Source: an uncultured Achromobacter sp.
GTDB taxonomy: Bacteria; Pseudomonadota; Gammaproteobacteria; Burkholderiales; Burkholderiaceae_B
DNA: 10,431 bases
NCBI GenBank assembly: GCA_913775005.1
Contig: CAJYKY010000360.1
Location: forward strand, 1 to 10,431
Reading direction: 5' to 3'
The notes beneath the pieces were generated by a model. The model worked only from the letters and a program-made list of their open reading frames with translations, made no database searches and had not been told where the DNA came from. The position numbers were made by a program, and so were the translations under genes. This document shows positions 6,745-10,431 of this stretch, one piece after another; position 1 is the stretch's first letter, and each line of letters starts with the position of its first letter.

Positions 6745-8949
6745 ATGACCACAAACACGCCCTCCGCCCAGTTCCTGCCCGCCGGATTCGTGCCTACCGA
6801 CGAGCAAACCCGTATCCAGACCGCGCGGAGCCGGACCAGCCTTGTCATCGCCAACGCGGGCGCCGCCAAGACCACCACGCTGGCGCTGCGCATCGGAGAA
6901 GCGCTGACACGCGGCCTGCCGCCCGAAGACATCCTGGCGCTGACCTTCACCGACGAGGCACGCCAGGTCTTGCAAGGCCGGCTGGTCGAGGTCGGCATCG
7001 CCTACCAGACGGCGCGGCGCGTCAATGTGCTGACCGTTGAAGACTTCGCGCGCCGCGTGCTGGCGAAGATCGAAGACGGCAAGCCTGAACCCTTGCCCAC
7101 CACGCGCGAACAGCAAGCCTATGCGCTGGACGCGCTGGAATACGTGGCCATCAACCACCCGCACTATGCGGATCAGCTGGACATCCGCACCCACAACACG
7201 GCGGTCAGCCAGTTTCTGGACAATCTTCTGAAACTGAAGGCCACGCTGCGGCTGTCGTCTGCGGATATCGACGACCCGGAATTCGCCGCCGAGAGTGTGG
7301 GCGTCCCGTTGACGGATTACCTGTGGGCGGTGGAATACGAACGGCAGCGCGTCGACGTCTTCGGCTATATCAACGCGCGCGGTTTCTTTGACGCCACCTA
7401 CGACCTGGCCTGCCTGCTGCGTTCCGGCGCCGAGCCGCGCGACGTGCTGCCCGCCATCAAACTCGTGCTGTGCGACGAAATGCACGACGTGAACGAAGCG
7501 TCGTTCTGCATCATCGACGCGCTGCTGCGCGTGGGGCTGACGTATTTTGTGGGCGTGGGCGACAAGGATCAGGTCATCTATTCGCACCTGGGCGCCGACG
7601 AATCGTTTCTGCAACACCGCATTGCGGAGAGTTTTCCGGATTGCAAGCAGTACCCGCTGACGCTGACCTACCGCCACGGCCCGCACCTGGCCTATGCGAT
7701 GGAAGCGTTCAAGCGCAAGCCAGTGGAATCGAACCTGCCGCTGCGCACGGATATTCATGTGCTGACTTATGGTGATGCGGCGGATGACGGCGTGGCGGGT
7801 TCCGGCGCGGCGGCGACGATTGCGACTGCGACATCGGCTGCAACGGCCGACGCGGCCTGCGGCGTGCAGATCGTCAACGCCGTGCTCCAGTGGAAGCGCG
7901 GTCGGAAACCGCTGGATCAATGCTGCATCCTGCTGCGCGACGCGCACCAATCCATCCCCATCGAAAACGCGCTGATGAACGCGGGCGTGCAATACCGCAC
8001 GCTGACGATGAAAAGCTATCTGTTGCGCGATGAAATCCTGTTCCTGCGCGGCATGCTCGCCATCGCGCTCGATGACTTCCACCACGTGGCCACGCCCGCC
8101 ACCCGCGAAGCCATCGTCCAGGCGCTGACCACCTTCGCCGAAGTGCCGCTCACGCCGCAAGAACTGCGCGAAGCGCAGACGACGCTGGCCCAGGAGCCGT
8201 CCGCGCTCAAGCACTTCTTCACCGGCCAGATCCAACGCGTAGGCAGCCCCGCCGCCCGCACCCGCATCTCGGAAGCCGTCGCCCACCTGCGCGCGCTATC
8301 CGCCGACACCGCCGCCCACGCCGCGCTGGAAGCCGTGCGCCGGCTGGTCGACATGGACAAACTGGCCGCGCGCCTGTACGTCCATCCGTACGAAGCATCC
8401 GTGGTCACCAAGACCGTCGCTGGCTTCATCACATCGGCACGCGATTCAGGCAAAACGCTGCACGAGTTCTCGGAATGGATCGGCACCGCCGAAGCCTTCG
8501 CCGGCGCCCGGCCAGGCAAGAACACGGTGCTGCTGGACTGCATCGTGAACGCCAAAGGCAAAGAATTCGACCACGTATTGCTGCCCTTCCTGGACGCGGC
8601 GGAATTTCCCAACCCGCTGCGCAAACTGGGCGAAGAAGAAAACCTGTTCTACGTCGCCGCCACCCGCGCCAAATCCCGGCTGACCCTGGTCACACCCCAG
8701 GACGAATCCCGCCGCAGCCGCTTCATCGAACAAATGCAACTGGCCAGCACCCAGAAACGCGCCGACACGGCGCTACGCCGCAACCAGGCAGCCCCCGTCC
8801 AGGCCGTGGGCCACCGCGACTTGCGCGTGGCGTACGCCAACAAGGAAGTGGTGAAGGCGCTGGGCGCGCAATGGGACAAGACGCGCAAGGTCTGGTACGT
8901 GCCCAGCGGGATGGATCTGGAGCCGTTTCGGGAATGGTTGGTGGGGTAG
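6745..8949 (+). CDS. UvrD/Rep-like SF1 helicase with C-terminal DUF5710-like module
   Basis: This 734-residue protein carries the SF1A helicase motifs in order: Q motif PTDEQ (17-21), Walker A ANAGAAKTTT (36-45), motif Ia ILALTFTDEA (63-72), Walker B DEMHD (244-248, where DEAQD is common), motif III GVGDKDQVIYSHLGAD (270-285), motif IV LTYRHG (307-312), motif V VNAKGKEFDHVLLP (601-614) and motif VI YVAATRAK (636-643). It should be an ATP-driven 3'-5' DNA translocase or helicase in repair or related DNA work. Two things are odd: the usual GxGKT loop reads GAAKT, and residues 692-733 (AYANKEVVKALGAQWD, KVWYVPSGMDL) look like DUF5710, a small module found in plasmid primases and relaxases. A low-complexity Ala/Thr linker spans about 350-372. 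The ATG at 6745 directly follows an in-frame TAG and lacks a clear ribosome-binding site. Composition matches the neighbouring host-like genes. Confidence 0.88.
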   Translation: MTTNTPSAQFLPAGFVPTDEQTRIQTARSRTSLVIANAGAAKTTTLALRIGEALTRGLPPEDILALTFTDEARQVLQGRLVEVGIAYQTARRVNVLTVEDFARRVLAKIEDGKPEPLPTTREQQAYALDALEYVAINHPHYADQLDIRTHNTAVSQFLDNLLKLKATLRLSSADIDDPEFAAESVGVPLTDYLWAVEYERQRVDVFGYINARGFFDATYDLACLLRSGAEPRDVLPAIKLVLCDEMHDVNEASFCIIDALLRVGLTYFVGVGDKDQVIYSHLGADESFLQHRIAESFPDCKQYPLTLTYRHGPHLAYAMEAFKRKPVESNLPLRTDIHVLTYGDAADDGVAGSGAAATIATATSAATADAACGVQIVNAVLQWKRGRKPLDQCCILLRDAHQSIPIENALMNAGVQYRTLTMKSYLLRDEILFLRGMLAIALDDFHHVATPATREAIVQALTTFAEVPLTPQELREAQTTLAQEPSALKHFFTGQIQRVGSPAARTRISEAVAHLRALSADTAAHAALEAVRRLVDMDKLAARLYVHPYEASVVTKTVAGFITSARDSGKTLHEFSEWIGTAEAFAGARPGKNTVLLDCIVNAKGKEFDHVLLPFLDAAEFPNPLRKLGEEENLFYVAATRAKSRLTLVTPQDESRRSRFIEQMQLASTQKRADTALRRNQAAPVQAVGHRDLRVAYANKEVVKALGAQWDKTRKVWYVPSGMDLEPFREWLVG

Positions 8950-8965
8950 CGATGCTAAATAACGT

Positions 8966-9853
8966 TTACGCAATCCGCCCAAAAATCTCGTCTCGATGAA
9001 ATTCCAAATACGGTGCTTTCCGAGCTGAGAATGCACCGACGTTTATCGATTCTGGCAGTCCCCACGCCCGAACCGTGTCAAGCGCCTTAGCCTGCACGAG
9101 CAGATCGCCGCTATTACTAAACGAGATCCAGCCTTTATCAAAAAGACGATCCACATGCGGCGCGAGCATTAACCCGTTATGACCATCAAGCCTTTCTTCA
9201 TTCGTGCAGTTTCTCCACGGTTTGATGTGACTAGCGATCAGAAAATTCGGATCCGCAACGGCTGTCAAACGGCACCTTGGTTCAATCAATAAGACGTCCC
9301 GGCGATACGCCCCCTGTCCTACACGCGCTTGATGCAGACGCGCCTTTTGAGTTTCGGGGATATGTTGCGCCGTCATTTCAACATCGACAGCGGTACCAAT
9401 CAACAGCGCCTCGTTAGCGCCCACATTGCGCAACAACCACGTTCCAAACGCCTCGCTGATAGCGCTCAAATATGCCATCTGAGCGTCACCATTTGCTTTT
9501 AGAGGAGCGTGTTTTGGCGCCAGGAATTCCCGCACCGTAGGCAAAAAGGGCTTTATCGAGCAGGGCTGAGCAAGGCGATCCCATTGGACTGAAACTTCCC
9601 AACCCGGTTTATCCCACCCCATTTCGGCGTAACCCGGCTTTGGACTCGAAGCCACGGCCCGGTCAAGCGCAATACCCACTGCCTGCACGCGCTGTTCGGC
9701 AAAGGAAATAATCAAGTCGCCGGCCTGAACTTTTGCAACATTGAGCCATGGAATCCGTTGCACATCGCCAGCGAGCACTTGGGGGCACCAGATATAGCCG
9801 CCCTCAAGCTCCTTCCTATAGGACTTGCCGTGGTTTACCCACCAAAAATTCAT
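8966..9853 (-). CDS. HNH endonuclease with N-terminal EVE/PUA-like domain, likely modification-dependent
   Basis: The chosen product is 295 residues. The N-terminal domain (about 1-105; FWWVNHGKSYRKELEGGYIW, VQAGDLIISFAEQRVQAVGI, GWEVSVQWDRL) resembles EVE/PUA-like folds, which in restriction enzymes read modified bases. A linker with FLAPKHAPLKANGDAQMAYL follows. The C-terminal domain (about 174-250) is HNH_2-like: GQGAYRRDVLL, ASHIKPW with H209, DGHNGLMLAPHVDRLFD with N226 and H233, then GWISF. Together these suggest a nuclease that cuts DNA carrying modified bases, a type IV-like defence function; this is inference from domain pairing. The frame extends to an ATG at 9919, but the ATG at 9853 is preferred because GGAG lies 6 bases upstream and the family begins at FWWVN. 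Base composition is visibly lower in GC (9121-9180 is 48%; 8101-8160 in the helicase is 68%), which suggests horizontal acquisition. It is convergent with the helicase, 16 bases apart. Confidence 0.85.
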   Translation of the reverse strand: MNFWWVNHGKSYRKELEGGYIWCPQVLAGDVQRIPWLNVAKVQAGDLIISFAEQRVQAVGIALDRAVASSPKPGYAEMGWDKPGWEVSVQWDRLAQPCSIKPFLPTVREFLAPKHAPLKANGDAQMAYLSAISEAFGTWLLRNVGANEALLIGTAVDVEMTAQHIPETQKARLHQARVGQGAYRRDVLLIEPRCRLTAVADPNFLIASHIKPWRNCTNEERLDGHNGLMLAPHVDRLFDKGWISFSNSGDLLVQAKALDTVRAWGLPESINVGAFSARKAPYLEFHRDEIFGRIA

Positions 9854-9878
9854 CCCTGGCTCCGCGTTATTTTTTGTA

Positions 9879-9908
9879 ATAGTAGCGAAGTTTAAGCAGC
9901 AACCTGAA
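9879..9908 (-). promoter_or_regulatory. Weak candidate promoter of the EVE-HNH gene
   Basis: On the minus strand a -10 box TACTAT (9884 to 9879, 4 of 6 matches) and a -35 box TTCAGG (9908 to 9903, 3 of 6) are separated by 18 bases. Transcription would start about 19 bases before the preferred ATG at 9853, leaving room for its GGAG ribosome-binding site. The stretch is AT-rich compared with its surroundings. If real, it would exclude the longer start at 9919. Confidence 0.3.
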
Positions 9909-10037
9909 AGCTGTCGCAAGATCTGGAAGCTACCTCATGACCGGCTCCGCTTCCACTCCCGTATATGATGGCAAAGCCTTGCGCACGCCCAAATGCGTTA
10001 CTCTCCCCTCCCCAATCCATTCCGCTAGGAGTCCCTC

Positions 10038-10319
10038 ATGGCACAAGCCGCCGCCCGCCACATCCTCGTTTCCACCGAAGCCAAGTGCAACGAACTGAAG
10101 ACCGCCATTGAAAACGGCGCTGACTTCGCTCAAGTCGCCAAGGAAAACTCCAGCTGCCCGTCGAGCCGTGACGGTGGCAATCTGGGTACGTTTGGTCCGG
10201 GCCAGATGGTCAAGGAATTCGATACCGTCGTGTTCAGCGCCCCCGTTGGCGTGGTTCAAGGTCCGGTGAAGACCCAGTTCGGTTATCACCTGGTTGAAGT
10301 GACGAGCCGCCAGGACTAA
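10038..10319 (+). CDS. ppiC: Parvulin-type peptidyl-prolyl isomerase PpiC
   Basis: This 93-residue protein is a single parvulin domain with no signal peptide, so it is cytoplasmic, and it has the same length as E. coli PpiC (Par10). It catalyses cis-trans isomerisation of peptidyl-prolyl bonds. Key active-site positions are present: H8 (ARHILV), C40 (SSCPS), the conserved core RDGGNLGTFGPGQMVKEFD (44-62), F66, and TQFGYHLVEV (79-88) with H84. The ATG at 10038 has an AGGAG Shine-Dalgarno sequence (10027-10031) 6 bases upstream. A strong terminator begins 20 bases after the stop, so the gene is probably transcribed alone. The 184 bases between it and the divergent EVE-HNH start contain TATGAT at 9964-9969 as a possible -10 box, but no good -35 box. 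Composition and codon use look native, unlike the adjacent nuclease gene. Confidence 0.96.
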   Translation: MAQAAARHILVSTEAKCNELKTAIENGADFAQVAKENSSCPSSRDGGNLGTFGPGQMVKEFDTVVFSAPVGVVQGPVKTQFGYHLVEVTSRQD

Positions 10320-10339
10320 GTTCGGCTGCTGCACGCAAG

Positions 10340-10380
10340 AAGGCCGCCGCCAGGGGGAACCCGGCGGCGGCCTTTTTCTT
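10340..10380 (+). terminator. Strong intrinsic terminator of ppiC
   Basis: AAGGCCGCCGCC (10340-10351) pairs perfectly with GGCGGCGGCCTT (10363-10374). Inside, after one bulged A, GGG/CCC pair around a GGAA loop of the GNRA type. The stem runs into TTTTTCTT, a classic rho-independent terminator. The remaining bases to the window end (10381-10431) show no gene or further element. Confidence 0.93.
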
Positions 10381-10431
10381 TGCTGCGAACCGTTTCTGTC
10401 TGACAACAGGAGCAGGCGGGGCGCGGCGTCC

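Noticed and set aside
6458..6748. A 96-codon plus-strand open frame through the repeat region.
   Set aside because: It overlaps the end of the binding-protein gene, a terminator and tandem repeats whose 38-base period shifts the frame; it has no family resemblance.
5497..8286. A 929-codon open frame on the minus strand running across the binding-protein and helicase genes.
   Set aside because: It crosses two well-identified plus-strand genes and their intergenic terminator and repeats, and its translation (rich in H, R, Q, A and V) has no recognisable domain. Long antisense frames are a common by-product of high GC third positions.
6745..9853. A Gabija-like (GajA/GajB) or other known helicase-nuclease defence operon.
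   Set aside because: There is no OLD-family ATPase/TOPRIM protein, the genes converge rather than forming an operon, and their base composition differs strongly.
9854..9919. The longer start at 9919 for the EVE-HNH protein, adding 22 residues.
   Set aside because: The ATG at 9853 has a well-placed GGAG and begins exactly where the family domain begins; the extra residues look like translated upstream sequence and include the candidate promoter.

Overview
The window is GC-rich, with densely packed genes on both strands. Its gene families (LysR-controlled catabolic cluster, AapJ-type amino-acid binding protein, short PpiC parvulin) fit a betaproteobacterium of the order Burkholderiales, most like Achromobacter or Bordetella. 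That assignment is inferred from overall character, not from a marker gene.

Left block (1-4159): a minus-strand operon reads amidohydrolase (1796-3028), MFS transporter (430-1782), then a GAF-domain protein (1-430, cut by the window edge). The genes are tightly spaced and the last two share the bases TGATG. A LysR-type regulator (3206-4159) is transcribed divergently from a 177-bp intergenic region that carries a perfect 7-3-7 palindrome with T-N11-A geometry, overlapping a plausible promoter for the regulator. The simplest reading is an inducible uptake-and-hydrolysis module: the transporter imports a small organic compound, the cytoplasmic metal-dependent hydrolase cleaves it, and the LysR protein senses it. 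The substrate cannot be read from the sequence.

Middle block (4166-6477): a short FUSC-family membrane protein (minus) converges on the LysR gene with a 6-bp gap. It diverges from an AapJ/BztA/YhdW-type periplasmic amino-acid binding protein (plus) that has no permease or ATPase gene beside it. Their shared upstream region holds a 22-bp inverted repeat. The binding-protein gene is followed by a strong intrinsic terminator, part of which lies in an array of three 38-bp tandem repeats.

Right block (6745-10319): a UvrD/Rep-like superfamily 1 helicase (plus) has an altered Walker A loop and a C-terminal DUF5710-like module. It converges, with a 16-bp gap, on a lower-GC gene (8966-9853, minus) that joins an N-terminal EVE/PUA-like domain to a C-terminal HNH_2 nuclease domain. 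That gene is a good candidate for a modification-dependent (type IV-like) restriction enzyme. A canonical small parvulin gene, ppiC, with its own strong terminator closes the window.

No rRNA, tRNA, CRISPR array, insertion sequence or transposase was seen. The last 50 bases after the ppiC terminator hold nothing recognisable. The features most worth following up are the EVE-HNH protein, the helicase-DUF5710 fusion, the 38-bp repeat array and the operator-like palindromes.
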